NCBI GenBank assembly: GCA_937975525.1 | Contig: CALJUJ010000345.1 | Coordinates: 1 to 11,650, forward strand | Direction: 5' to 3' | DNA from: an uncultured bacterium | Lineage (GTDB): Bacteria > Desulfobacterota > Binatia > HRBIN30 | DNA: 11,650 nt | Part shown: piece after piece, positions 1 to 5,592 of the stretch | How positions within the stretch are numbered: position 1 is the stretch's first letter | Layout: each line of letters begins with the position of its first letter | Translations under genes and position numbers: made by a program | Notes under the pieces: generated by a model | What the model saw: the letters and a program-made list of their open reading frames with translations, nothing else | Databases searched by the model: none | What the model was told of the DNA's origin: nothing

Positions 1-76
1 CGCCGCTGGCGACGGGGTCGAGATGTTGGGTCACGACGGAGAAGATCGTCGGGGTAGTCGTGGAGTCGTTCGGCAT
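1..76 (-). CDS. Hypothetical protein, N-terminal fragment
   Basis: A leftward reading frame opens with ATG one base after the TGA of the preceding leftward gene (TGA-C-ATG) and runs off the window edge. Only 25 residues are visible, beginning MPNDSTTTPTIFSVV. The tight spacing indicates one leftward operon with the gene at 78-428. The Thr-rich start resembles other N-termini in this window. No SD is convincing and no function can be assigned from the fragment. Confidence 0.55.
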   Translation of the reverse strand, partial: MPNDSTTTPTIFSVVTQHLDPVASG

Positions 77-77
77 G

Positions 78-428
78 TCAGCGGTTCCGGTTGCGCTCGG
101 CGCGACGGGCGGCGATGCGGGCGCGAGCCTCGTCGTCGAGTTCGACCTTGCGCGACTCGACTGACTCGATCTTCTCCAGCGGGATGATGTTGACGTAGCC
201 GTCCTTGGTGCCTCGGCGAACGACGCCGAGCGCCTTGACCTCGAAGCTGCCGGTGCGCTTCTTGCCAGCGACCTCGACGTCGTAGGCGTTGAACGACGTC
301 CCGTCGAACAGCGTGATCTTCCAATGGCCGCGGACCGCTGCCTGGACTTCTTGGATGGTCTCCATGCTCGCCGTCTGCGGAAACAGACGAGTGAGCGAGA
401 AGAGGTTGTGGGGCTTCGTGTTCTGCAT
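78..428 (-). CDS. Hypothetical protein, first gene of the leftward operon
   Basis: A 116-residue protein of unknown function. I chose the ATG at 428 because it starts the conserved ATGCAGAAC box that also opens the genes at 2770 and 5593, and because an upstream promoter puts the likely transcription start at or next to this ATG. There is no SD, so a leaderless message is expected. After about 20 N-terminal residues comes a W-x-I-T-L-F-D-G-T-x-F-x-A-Y-D-V stretch and then alternating hydrophobic segments ending IPLEKIESVE, which suggests a small beta-rich or barrel-like domain. The C-terminus is charged (KVELDDEARARIAARRAERN), probably helical. It is followed at once by the partial gene at 1-76. 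It may be an early regulator or nucleic-acid binder, but that is a guess from shape only. Confidence 0.8.
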   Translation of the reverse strand: MQNTKPHNLFSLTRLFPQTASMETIQEVQAAVRGHWKITLFDGTSFNAYDVEVAGKKRTGSFEVKALGVVRRGTKDGYVNIIPLEKIESVESRKVELDDEARARIAARRAERNRNR

Positions 429-464
429 GTCGCTCATCTTACGGTGCGCCTCGAGCGTTATCAA
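429..464 (-). promoter_or_regulatory. Sigma70-like promoter for the leftward operon, leaderless type
   Basis: On the minus strand TTGATA (464-459) and TAAGAT (441-436) are separated by exactly 17 nt. Seven nt lie between TAAGAT and the ATG at 428, so transcription should begin at or within a base of the start codon. Most of the element (CAAnTGTTGATAAC, GCGCACCGTAAGATG, ACATGCAGAAC) recurs at 5552-5601. Confidence 0.75.
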
Positions 465-475
465 CATTTGGGCCA

Positions 476-511
476 ATGATTCTTCGAGCGCCCGCGAGTA
501 GAGTCCCACGC
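476..511 (+). promoter_or_regulatory. Probable rightward promoter for the recombination/replication block
   Basis: TAGAGT (499-504) fits a TAnnnT minus-10 and predicts a start near 511. A weak minus-35-like ATGATT lies 17 nt upstream at 476-481. The message would carry a leader of about 24 nt with the AAAGGAG SD before the ATG at 536. The ATG at 512, 7 nt after the box, could also be used leaderlessly. The promoter is divergent from the one at 429-464. Confidence 0.5.
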
Positions 512-535
512 ATGGCCCAACCAAAGGAGACCGCC

Positions 536-988
536 ATGACCCAACAGACTCGTCTCGTCAAGCCGTTTCGCTCGGCGCTCGTACGCAAGAACCCGACAGG
601 CTTCGGCGACTACGTCCCTCACTCGGCGTACGTCGAGCGGATGCTACACGTCGGGCCCTACGACTTCGAGATCGTCGAGATCATCCGCGGCGAGTATCAG
701 GACAAGTCGAAGAACACCTCGGTGGGTGTCGTCGGTTGTCTCGCTCGACTGACTGCGACGATCGACGGGGTCGAACGAACCGTCGTCGAAGTCGGCGACT
801 GCGAGAACCCGTCGAACTGGCCGCACGATGGCGCTCGACTCAAGGACGCCGCGTCGGATGCGTACAAGCGTTGCTGCATGCGCGGCTTCGGTCTTGGCCT
901 GCATCTGTACAGCGGGGCCGACTTCGCTCTCTACGAAGCGCTGCGGCAGCGAGACGAACGCGCCGCCGACTCGACGTCGAGCGAGTGA
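536..988 (+). CDS. Rad52/Rad22-like single-strand annealing protein
   Basis: A 150-residue protein that probably anneals complementary single strands during phage recombination and replication. The region from about residue 60 to 120 carries the Rad52-type pattern: a beta segment (VVGCLARLTATIDG), V-G-D-x-E-N-P, then a helix-turn segment (LKDAASDAYKRCCMRGFG) followed by LGLHLY. This matches the A-x-x-x-A-x-x-D-A-x-K-R and L-G-x-x-L-Y signature of the Rad52/Rad22 family, in a single-domain phage size. The start at 536 has a good SD (AAAGGAG, 7 nt away). An in-frame ATG at 512 would add eight residues and could serve a leaderless message. Its stop overlaps the next gene's GTG start (GTGA), and resolvase-like and HNH genes follow, which supports a recombination role. 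A RecT/Erf-type annealase with other ancestry is the main alternative. Confidence 0.72.
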   Translation: MTQQTRLVKPFRSALVRKNPTGFGDYVPHSAYVERMLHVGPYDFEIVEIIRGEYQDKSKNTSVGVVGCLARLTATIDGVERTVVEVGDCENPSNWPHDGARLKDAASDAYKRCCMRGFGLGLHLYSGADFALYEALRQRDERAADSTSSE

Positions 989-1503
989 GCGGCGTCGACC
1001 ATCCGTTCGCCATCGTCCCGTGCCTGATGCTCTCGCAGGTCAAGGCAACGAGCGTCGTGGTGTACGCCGTCCTGGCTGAACACGCGAACGCCGACCAAGA
1101 GTGCTGGCCGTCGGTGGGGAGAATCGCGCAACGTGCGAACGTCACCCCATCGACGGTGCGCTCTGCGGTCCAGGAACTCGAACGAGCCGGGTGGCTCGTC
1201 GTGCGAGGACGTGTCACAGACGACGGGCGACAGACGTCGAACCTCTACAAGATTCGGCGCATCCAGAACTCGGACCTGACCCCCCAAATATCTGGAGGGA
1301 CCCCCTCCAGCAAACGTCAGAGTCCCCCCCGAGAAAACAAGGGACGAACTAGACCCAATGAACAAGATCCATCGAATACCAAGAGACCGAAGTACCGAAC
1401 AGCCGACGAGACCCGACAGATGCTCGACGAGAACCAAGCAGACGACCCTGTCGACGATCCTCGCGGTCGTGTTCGCAGCGTGCGTGACGAGTTGCGCGGC
1501 TGA
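985..1503 (+). CDS. Winged-helix (HTH_36-like) replication initiator-type protein
   Basis: A 172-residue protein from a GTG at 985 that overlaps the previous stop. Residues 6-90 form a compact winged helix: HPFAIVPCLML, a helix containing VYAVLAEHANAD, the E-C-W-P-S turn at 39-43, the HTH IAQRANVTPSTVRSAVQELE (47-66) and a wing ending in R-Q-T-S-N-L-Y-K-I. This E/x-C-W-P-S...HTH...T-S-N-x-Y layout is typical of actinophage and plasmid helix-turn-helix proteins related to DnaD/replication initiators. The last 80 residues are a polar, proline-rich tail. An ATG at 1027 would cut off the conserved first strand, so I prefer 985. Its 3' end overlaps the next gene by 146 nt in another frame, which is unusually long. 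It probably binds the phage origin or helps load the replisome. A transcription-factor role is possible. Confidence 0.72.
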   Translation: MSGVDHPFAIVPCLMLSQVKATSVVVYAVLAEHANADQECWPSVGRIAQRANVTPSTVRSAVQELERAGWLVVRGRVTDDGRQTSNLYKIRRIQNSDLTPQISGGTPSSKRQSPPRENKGRTRPNEQDPSNTKRPKYRTADETRQMLDENQADDPVDDPRGRVRSVRDELRG

Positions 1504-2044
1504 CGACCCACTGACCCTCAACCAGCAGGCCACGACGACCACGACCAAGGCTCCGACGACAACGACTTCGACAACTTCGACCACGACCGCACCACCCTCG
1601 ACGACTTCGACAACCACGACCACGACGACGACCACGACGTCGACCGTGCCAGTCACGACAACTCGATCGACGACACGCGGCGATGTACCGACTCCGATTC
1701 TGGAAGCGATCCAGAGTCTGTGGCCCGAGGACCAATGGAACCGAGCGCTCCGCGTTGCGTTCTGCGAGTCGAGCTACCGACTCGACGCAGCGAACCCGAC
1801 GTCGTCCGCTCGGGGAGTGTTCCAGCTACTCGCCCCGTGGCGACGCGACCCCGGCACGGGACGAACCGTCTGGGGCTGGGAGTACACCGACGACGGCGAG
1901 AAGCTGTCAGCAGCAGCCGGTCTCGGAATCTCCGAAGCCGACGCGACCTCGACTATCGCCAACGTCACCGTCGCCCACGAGATCTGGTCACGATCCGGCT
2001 GGTCGCCGTGGAACGCATCTCGACACTGCTGGGCGGGCTCGTGA
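1358..2044 (+). CDS. Thr-rich lipoprotein with lysozyme-like lytic transglycosylase domain
   Basis: A 228-residue protein in four parts. A basic N-terminus (1-29) is followed by a hydrophobic segment (about 30-42) and a lipobox-like V-T-S-C with Cys46, which suggests export and lipid anchoring. Residues 59-107 are an almost pure Thr/Ser/Pro linker. Residues 110-228 resemble transglycosylase/lysozyme-like domains of actinobacteria and their phages, with probable catalytic Glu137 in A-F-C-E-S-S-Y-R, then N-P-T-S-S-A-R-G-V-F-Q-L-L and W-S-P-W-N-A-S. Cys136 and Cys224 could form a disulfide. The ATG at 1358 gives a long basic region before the signal peptide, but no other good in-frame start exists and the SD is weak. 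It lies far from any visible lysis cassette. It may open peptidoglycan for lysis, or act at the membrane against other phages. Confidence 0.7.
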   Translation: MNKIHRIPRDRSTEQPTRPDRCSTRTKQTTLSTILAVVFAACVTSCAADDPLTLNQQATTTTTKAPTTTTSTTSTTTAPPSTTSTTTTTTTTTTSTVPVTTTRSTTRGDVPTPILEAIQSLWPEDQWNRALRVAFCESSYRLDAANPTSSARGVFQLLAPWRRDPGTGRTVWGWEYTDDGEKLSAAAGLGISEADATSTIANVTVAHEIWSRSGWSPWNASRHCWAGS

Positions 2045-2403
2045 AGCGCTCCGGACCGATCCAACGCAAGACCCCGCTGCGGCGCGTGTCGACAAAGACG
2101 GCGAAGCGCAACCGTGCCCGCTCCACGTTCCGACTCGAACAACTCGCCGAGCGACCCGGCTGCGAGGCACGCGAGACGATCTGGACGATCGAGCCAACGT
2201 GGGACGGCTGCACGAGATTCGCAACCGATCTCCACGAGCCGCTGACGAGAGCGCGTGGCGGCAGCGTGCTCGACGCATCGAATACAGTGGCGACATGCCG
2301 AGCGTGCCACGAATGGATCCACCGCTACCCGACGAAGGCAACGCAGATTGGTCTGCTGCAATCGGCCGCCGCTGGACCCTCACCCACTTCGACGATGTCC
2401 TGA
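2041..2403 (+). CDS. Small HNH endonuclease-like protein
   Basis: A 120-residue protein from a GTG whose TGA-overlapping position (GTGA) couples it to the transglycosylase gene. The first 35 residues are very basic (KRSGPIQRKTPLRR...). Four cysteines (Cys41, Cys57, Cys86, Cys89) could hold a structural zinc. The nuclease-like part reads D-L-H-E-P-L-T-R-A-R-G-G-S (63-75), with N81 in A-S-N-T-V and C-R-A-C-H-E-W-I-H (86-94). This fits the beta-beta-alpha HNH pattern with His65, Asn81 and His90 or His94. Such small HNH proteins in actinophages occur near recombination or terminase genes and may nick DNA during replication or packaging. It could be a homing-type nuclease, but it is not inserted in another gene. 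The last 12 residues after Q-S look unstructured. Confidence 0.7.
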   Translation: MKRSGPIQRKTPLRRVSTKTAKRNRARSTFRLEQLAERPGCEARETIWTIEPTWDGCTRFATDLHEPLTRARGGSVLDASNTVATCRACHEWIHRYPTKATQIGLLQSAAAGPSPTSTMS

Positions 2404-2747
2404 CCGTCAACAAGGAACGAAGCTCGCACTGGTCGACTCGTTCGTCGGTCGTGAAAGCATGGCGCGAAGCGTTCGCGTGGCTCGCTCTCACGTCCCCGAT
2501 CCCGACGAACGGGTCGATCGGCGCGTGCCATATCGACGCCGTCCCGCTGGCGACGACTCGACGTCGACAAGACGTCGGCGCTTGCCTGCCCGTCGTCAAA
2601 GCAGCGATCGACGGGCTAGTCGACGCAGGCGTCTGGCCCGACGACGATCCCGACCACGTTCTCTCAATCCGGTTCTGGCCGCAGCAACTCGCCGCCGACT
2701 CGGGCTTGCGACTCGTCGTCTCGACGAACGAAAGTGGCAACAGTTGA
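2295..2747 (+). CDS. RusA-like Holliday junction resolvase
   Basis: A 150-residue protein whose domain begins around residue 25 (RRWTLTHFDDVLTVNKERS) and contains H-I-D-A-V-P near 79-84. The core R-Q-D-V-G-A-C-L-P-V-V-K-A-A-I-D-G-L-V (91-109) is followed by V-W-P-D-D-D-P (113-119) and a final beta strand. The Asp93, Lys102, Asp106 and Asp116/117 pattern resembles the D...K..D-x-L...D-D core of RusA-type resolvases, which cut four-way junctions in a metal-dependent way. The usual Asn in the D-x-x-N motif is not obvious, so this is a divergent member. The start is uncertain: ATG 2295 overlaps the HNH gene by 109 nt, ATG 2313 by 91 nt, and neither has a clear SD. The partnership with the Rad52-like gene makes sense for recombination-dependent replication. 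Confidence 0.65.
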   Translation: MPSVPRMDPPLPDEGNADWSAAIGRRWTLTHFDDVLTVNKERSSHWSTRSSVVKAWREAFAWLALTSPIPTNGSIGACHIDAVPLATTRRRQDVGACLPVVKAAIDGLVDAGVWPDDDPDHVLSIRFWPQQLAADSGLRLVVSTNESGNS

Positions 2748-2769
2748 TAATCCCTGGTAGTCTGCACAC
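2744..2769 (+). promoter_or_regulatory. Promoter/operator element before the first small-gene operon
   Basis: GTTGATAA (2743-2750) overlaps the resolvase stop codon. An extended minus-10-like TGGTAGTCT ends at 2763, six nt before the ATG at 2770. The TTGATA here is only 8 nt from TAGTCT, too close for a minus-35, unlike its 17-nt spacing at 429-464 and 5558-5592. It may therefore act as an operator, with the extended minus-10 driving transcription. Leaderless initiation is predicted. Confidence 0.55.
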
Positions 2770-3186
2770 ATGCAGAACCAGCCAGCCACCCAGTCCACCA
2801 ACGAGTTCACCCTGAAGGAGTTTCGCCAGCGCATCCGGTCTGCCGCTCGACGCTGCGCCGCACTCGAAGGGCTGCGCCTCGGCGAGTACAAGGTCGAGAT
2901 CGACTGCCGGACGATCCCGGTCGCCACTCCCGAGATCCCGACCCACGCCGAAGCGTGGCCCGAGGGCGACGACCTGAACTACTCGATGTCGATCAAGGAC
3001 CGAGGCGCGTTCCTCCGCGAGGCAGGCGTCGTCCAGCACGGTGCGTGCGTCCACGTTCGCATCTCGACGACCGGCGACTGGGGCGAACTGGTCAACGTCT
3101 TCGTCGTCTGGATGGGCACGCCCGACGCCGATCCGCTCATCATCGACGCGCCGATGTGGACGCCCGACGTCGAACTCGCTCGCTGA
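2770..3186 (+). CDS. Hypothetical protein, leaderless first gene of operon A
   Basis: A 138-residue protein of unknown function. The ATG at 2770 begins the ATGCAGAAC box shared with the genes at 428 (minus) and 5593, has no SD and sits 6 nt after a minus-10-like box. The N-terminus (MQNQPATQSTNEF) is polar. Residues 15-40 look helical and basic (LKEFRQRIRSAARRCA). The remainder alternates strands and turns (YKVEIDCRTIPVAT, ACVHVRISTTGDWG, LVNVFVVWMG), suggesting a compact alpha/beta fold. No catalytic motif stands out. It precedes a run of six small genes to 5436 and is probably transcribed with them. Confidence 0.8.
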   Translation: MQNQPATQSTNEFTLKEFRQRIRSAARRCAALEGLRLGEYKVEIDCRTIPVATPEIPTHAEAWPEGDDLNYSMSIKDRGAFLREAGVVQHGACVHVRISTTGDWGELVNVFVVWMGTPDADPLIIDAPMWTPDVELAR

Positions 3187-3217
3187 CCACCACCCACCCA
3201 GTCCCGAAAGGACGACC

Positions 3218-3553
3218 ATGGAACCAACCACCACCTACGACATCTCGATCAGCGGCAAGGCCTACGACGCGATGTTCGACCCGAACGGCACCGACGCCCA
3301 CACCCCGATCGAGAACGGCGGCGACGGCCTGCCGCACCCCGAGTGGGAGAAGCGAGGCCGCGGCTACAGCGCGCAGTGGACCGGCCTGACGCCCGACGAA
3401 CTGCGCGCCGTCATGACTCGACTGGAGACTGGCATCGTCATGTTCTGCGACGCCGATGAGCGAGAGATCCGCCGCGAGGGCTACGCGTGCCGCGCAGCGC
3501 TCGCCAAGGTCGAGCAGCAGACTGGCATCCTGCGTCCGCGCACGATCTACTGA
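3218..3553 (+). CDS. Hypothetical protein with MEPTTT N-terminus
   Basis: A 111-residue protein of unknown function. A GAAAGGA SD lies 5-6 nt before the ATG. It begins MEPTTTYDISISGKAYDAMF. Its first codons share a CCAACCACCAC string with the start of the gene at 5847, which holds the same position in the second operon. Residues 25-50 are Gly/Asp/Pro-rich and a C-terminal region (LTPDELRAVMTRLETGI... to ...ALAKVEQQTG) is probably helical. No family is recognised. A double-hairpin element follows its stop. Confidence 0.78.
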   Translation: MEPTTTYDISISGKAYDAMFDPNGTDAHTPIENGGDGLPHPEWEKRGRGYSAQWTGLTPDELRAVMTRLETGIVMFCDADEREIRREGYACRAALAKVEQQTGILRPRTIY

Positions 3554-3640
3554 TCGGTGCGGGTCGGCGACCGGTTCCCCCCCTGGCCGGTCGCCTTCCC
3601 GGACTTATCGGTCCACCCACCTACCGCCCAAGGAGGGCAC
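3554..3640 (+). promoter_or_regulatory. Double-hairpin intergenic element, copy 1
   Basis: A perfect 9-bp stem GGCGACCGG/CCGGTCGCC (3566-3574 with 3587-3595) encloses a C-rich 12-nt loop. A short GGAC/GTCC hairpin (3601-3604 with 3611-3614) and a strong SD, CCAAGGAGGG, follow just before the ATG at 3641. The same arrangement and several sequence blocks (GGTGCG, CGGTCCAC, CCAAGGAGG) recur at 6231-6321. There is no U-tract, so a plain intrinsic terminator is unlikely. Attenuation, RNA processing or protein binding are options. Confidence 0.7.
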
Positions 3641-3967
3641 ATGATTACCTACCACCACGAACCGACCAGCACGAGCGTCGAGACCGAGACCGGCAAGGTC
3701 CGCGGCACACCGTGGGAGAAGATGCAGCTCCGCACGAAGTACGTCGACACGTCGGTCACCCGCTACGAGTCCGACGTCGTCGGCGTCTGGTCGTCGCAGT
3801 CGATCCACCTGCAGGCCAGCGACGACGTCTACGCCCGCGTCGTGGCGCGCGAAGACGACAGCCGCTACCTCGTCGTGAAGCTCGACCAGCACGACACGAT
3901 CTTCGTCCCGATCGAGATCGGCCAAGCAATCGCCGACGCTCTCGCCGCCGAGGCGGTGGCGTCATGA
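3641..3967 (+). CDS. Hypothetical protein with strong SD after hairpin element
   Basis: A 108-residue protein of unknown function. AAGGAGGG about 5 nt before the ATG is among the strongest SDs in the window. The N-terminus is polar (MITYHHEPTSTSVETETG). The rest alternates short hydrophobic strands (VVGVWSSQSIHLQAS, VYARVVAREDDSRYLVVKL, TIFVPIEIG) and ends in a helix (QAIADALAAEAVAS), suggesting a small beta-sandwich or barrel. Its stop overlaps the next start (ATGA), so the two are translationally coupled. Strong translation after a hairpin suggests high or regulated output. Confidence 0.78.
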   Translation: MITYHHEPTSTSVETETGKVRGTPWEKMQLRTKYVDTSVTRYESDVVGVWSSQSIHLQASDDVYARVVAREDDSRYLVVKLDQHDTIFVPIEIGQAIADALAAEAVAS

Positions 3968-4212
3968 GAATGCTGCGCGCTAACCCGAAGACGGTCGTGC
4001 TCGAACTCGACCTGCAGGAAGTCATGAACGCCGAAGCTGCGCTGCTCGGCTTCCATCGAGACCAGCAGAACATGCAGACGCCGTTCGGCATCCGCATCCA
4101 AGACGAGGCCCGAGACTTTCGTCGAGCGCAGGATGCCATGTGGGCGCAGGACGCCCGTGCCCGCGGCCTCGTCGTCGAAGGCGACGACCCGATCGAGCAG
4201 GGAGCGTTCTGA
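3964..4212 (+). CDS. Hypothetical 82-residue protein
   Basis: A small protein that overlaps both neighbours (ATGA at its start, TGATG at its end) and so sits in a coupled chain. It begins MRMLRANPKTVVLELDLQEV. A short strand-like segment (KTVVLELDL) is followed by mostly helical, charged sequence with Gln/Asp/Arg-rich stretches (FRRAQDAMWAQDARARG). No domain is recognised. It directly precedes the ArdA-like gene, so it might be a partner of that protein, but nothing in the sequence proves this. Confidence 0.72.
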   Translation: MRMLRANPKTVVLELDLQEVMNAEAALLGFHRDQQNMQTPFGIRIQDEARDFRRAQDAMWAQDARARGLVVEGDDPIEQGAF

Positions 4213-4571
4213 TGGAAGCGATCGACCGCATCGACTCGAACGACTGGCCCGCGCTCGAAGCGTGGTCACGCATGATCGGCGAACCGATCGAAGTCGCAGC
4301 GATCTCGTTCGAGGACGAGTACCGCGGCGAGTGGCCGACGCTTCGACAGTTCGCTCGTGATCGAGTCCGGTGGGAGTACGGCGTGCCCGACTTCCTGCTG
4401 CCGTTCTTCGACGACGTCGCCTACTGCGAACGAGCGATGGGTGCCGACGGCTGCTTCGTCTCGATCGGCCACGCGACCGGTGTCTGGATCTTTCAGATCA
4501 ACGAAGAGCCGTCGTGGGACGACGTCGAGTCGAGCGTGCCCGTCAAGGACCAGATCGGAGACCCAGAATGA
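4212..4571 (+). CDS. ArdA-like antirestriction protein (short, acidic)
   Basis: A 119-residue protein resembling the C-terminal two thirds of ArdA, a DNA mimic that blocks type I restriction enzymes by occupying their DNA-binding site. F-E-D-E-Y-R-G-E-W-P-T-L-x-x-F-A (33-48) matches the ArdA-type F-x-x-x-Y-x-G-x-[WY]-x-S/T-x-x-x-[FY]-A segment. L-P-F-F-D-D-V-A-Y-C-E-R-A-M (63-76) plus a final strand (VSIGHATGVWIFQ) match the ending of ArdA, where I-D-x-x-x-x-A-x-x-L and V-x-V-F are usual. Counting by hand gives 26 acidic and 9 basic residues (net about -17), as expected of a DNA mimic. Typical ArdA is about 165 residues, so an N-terminal subdomain is missing. Coupled start: TGATG overlap with an AGGGAG SD. 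It could inhibit other DNA-binding enzymes instead. Confidence 0.62.
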   Translation: MEAIDRIDSNDWPALEAWSRMIGEPIEVAAISFEDEYRGEWPTLRQFARDRVRWEYGVPDFLLPFFDDVAYCERAMGADGCFVSIGHATGVWIFQINEEPSWDDVESSVPVKDQIGDPE

Positions 4572-5002
4572 ACGACTGGCCGATCCACCAGCCCGACGTG
4601 TCGCTGCTACTCGTCGAGCAGTTCTTCAACACCGACGACGACGACAACTGGCCGGGCGACAGCATCGGCTTGCACCGCTACCTCGTGTCGTTCTTCGGCA
4701 TGTCGACAAACCAACTCTGCGAGACGATCGCCGACGCGATCTCTGACGTCGCAGCGCTCGGGATCTCGATGGACGAGATGCAAGGGTTCATCTTCCTGAA
4801 CTCGATCATCCACGAAGCCGTGCACCAAGAGTGCGCCATTGGCTTCATGCCATTGATGCCGTGGCAGGAACGACCCGACGAGTTCCCGTGGCTGCTCATG
4901 CACTCCCCGCCCGAGGGCGGAGTCGAGATCGGCTTCGGCGACGACGACCCGTGGGACCCGACACTCTGGCAACTGCGCTACAGCGAAAGGTCAGCATCAT
5001 GA
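4568..5002 (+). CDS. Hypothetical acidic protein
   Basis: A 144-residue protein of unknown function, coupled to the ArdA-like gene by ATGA overlap and preceded by CGGAG at a 7-nt spacing. It is strongly acidic with Asp clusters (N-T-D-D-D-D-N-W near 21-28, G-D-D-D-P-W-D-P near the end) and rich in Trp, Met and Phe. The middle is probably helical (CETIADAISDVAALG, FIFLNSIIHEAVHQE). The H-E-A-V-H string near 82-86 recalls a zinc-peptidase H-E-x-x-H motif, but no further zinc ligand or family pattern is clear. Its acidity and place after an ArdA-like gene make a second DNA-mimic or antidefense role conceivable, as inference only. Confidence 0.75.
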   Translation: MNDWPIHQPDVSLLLVEQFFNTDDDDNWPGDSIGLHRYLVSFFGMSTNQLCETIADAISDVAALGISMDEMQGFIFLNSIIHEAVHQECAIGFMPLMPWQERPDEFPWLLMHSPPEGGVEIGFGDDDPWDPTLWQLRYSERSAS

Positions 5003-5436
5003 ACGACGAGTGCCTGCCCCACGCAGAAGTCGACCACGGGCTCTCGCTCGAAGGTCTCGTCGAGAACCTGCTGGAGACTCGGGAGCGCATCCAGCAGCTA
5101 CGAGACCACGAACGGTTCCTGATCGAAGAGATCCACGACGCCGCCCCGCAACGCAAGACCGAGACAGCGTTCGGACTCGTCGAGATCTCGAAGCGACGCA
5201 ACCGCAAGTGGGACCACGAGGAAGCGACCAAGCACGTCGTCGCACGAGCGCTCGACGAACGACACGTCGACGCCGAGACGGGCGAGGTCGAGCCAGGATG
5301 GGTCGCCGTCGCTCGCGCACTTCGAGAGTGCGCAGGCATTAGCTACTGGCGAGTCGGCGCGCTTCGAGATCGAGGACTCGATCCCGACGAGTTCGCCGAG
5401 ACGACGAGCGAGGCGAAGTCCGTCCAGATCCGATAG
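4999..5436 (+). CDS. Hypothetical protein with N-terminal coiled coil, last gene of operon A
   Basis: A 145-residue protein of unknown function that starts in an ATGA overlap with a GAAAGG SD 8 nt upstream. Residues 16-48 look like a coiled coil or long helix (LEGLVENLLETRERIQQLRD...). A segment T-A-F-G-L-V-E-I-S-K-R-R-N-R-K-W-D-H-E-E (56-75) is basic and then helical. A C-terminal part A-L-R-E-C-A-G-I-S-Y-W-R-V-G-A-L-R (108-124) is followed by an acidic tail. The general form, a helical hairpin with a small basic module, recalls unnamed proteins common in actinophage early regions. It ends just before the structured region at 5443-5552. Confidence 0.75.
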   Translation: MNDECLPHAEVDHGLSLEGLVENLLETRERIQQLRDHERFLIEEIHDAAPQRKTETAFGLVEISKRRNRKWDHEEATKHVVARALDERHVDAETGEVEPGWVAVARALRECAGISYWRVGALRDRGLDPDEFAETTSEAKSVQIR

Positions 5437-5442
5437 GGTGCG

Positions 5443-5552
5443 GGCGGGAAAGATCGGGCCGCGGGCATGGTGCCTCGGGAGAGCCGAAGGACCGGTTGCG
5501 CTGTGGTGGCGCGGTTGCCGCATGAAACACCTGCGGCCCAGATCTTCCCGCC
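5443..5552 (+). ncRNA. Candidate structured RNA closed by a 19-bp long-range stem
   Basis: The outer stem pairs GGCGGGAA (5443-5450) with TTCCCGCC (5545-5552), GATC (5452-5455) with GATC (5541-5544) and GGGCCGC (5456-5462) with GCGGCCC (5533-5539), leaving one bulged A on each side. Inside are possible hairpins GGCA-TGG-TGCC (5464-5474) and GCGG-TTG-CCGC. A TAGGGT box at 5434-5439, overlapping the upstream stop codon, could start a transcript near the first stem base. The pairing is mirror-symmetric, so a DNA site or an antisense transcript are also possible. It matches no RNA family I know. Confidence 0.5.
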
Positions 5553-5557
5553 AAGTG

Positions 5558-5592
5558 TTGATAACTCGTCGTGCGCACCGTAAGATGCCCAC
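5558..5592 (+). promoter_or_regulatory. Sigma70-like promoter for operon B, leaderless type
   Basis: TTGATA (5558-5563), a 17-nt spacer, TAAGAT (5581-5586) and 6 nt to the ATG at 5593. It is nearly the same as the divergent promoter at 429-464: CAAnTGTTGATAAC, GCGCACCGTAAGATG and ACATGCAGAAC are shared. It is the best promoter match on the plus strand, with initiation predicted at the A of the ATG. Confidence 0.78.

Noticed and set aside
931..1656. A 241-codon leftward frame with a long Val/Glu-rich repeat
   Set aside because: The repeat is the reverse reading of the Thr-rich linker (ACG/ACC codons) of the lipoprotein gene. No domain or SD supports it.
1533..1680. Short tandem ACGACC-like repeats as a minisatellite or CRISPR-like array
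   Set aside because: The units are codon-level repeats (Thr/Ser/Pro) within one continuous frame, with no spacers and no conserved direct repeat of CRISPR length.
2596..3234. A 212-codon leftward frame across the operon A start
   Set aside because: It is opposite the end of the resolvase gene, the promoter and the leaderless gene, with no domain and no SD. Treated as an antisense shadow.
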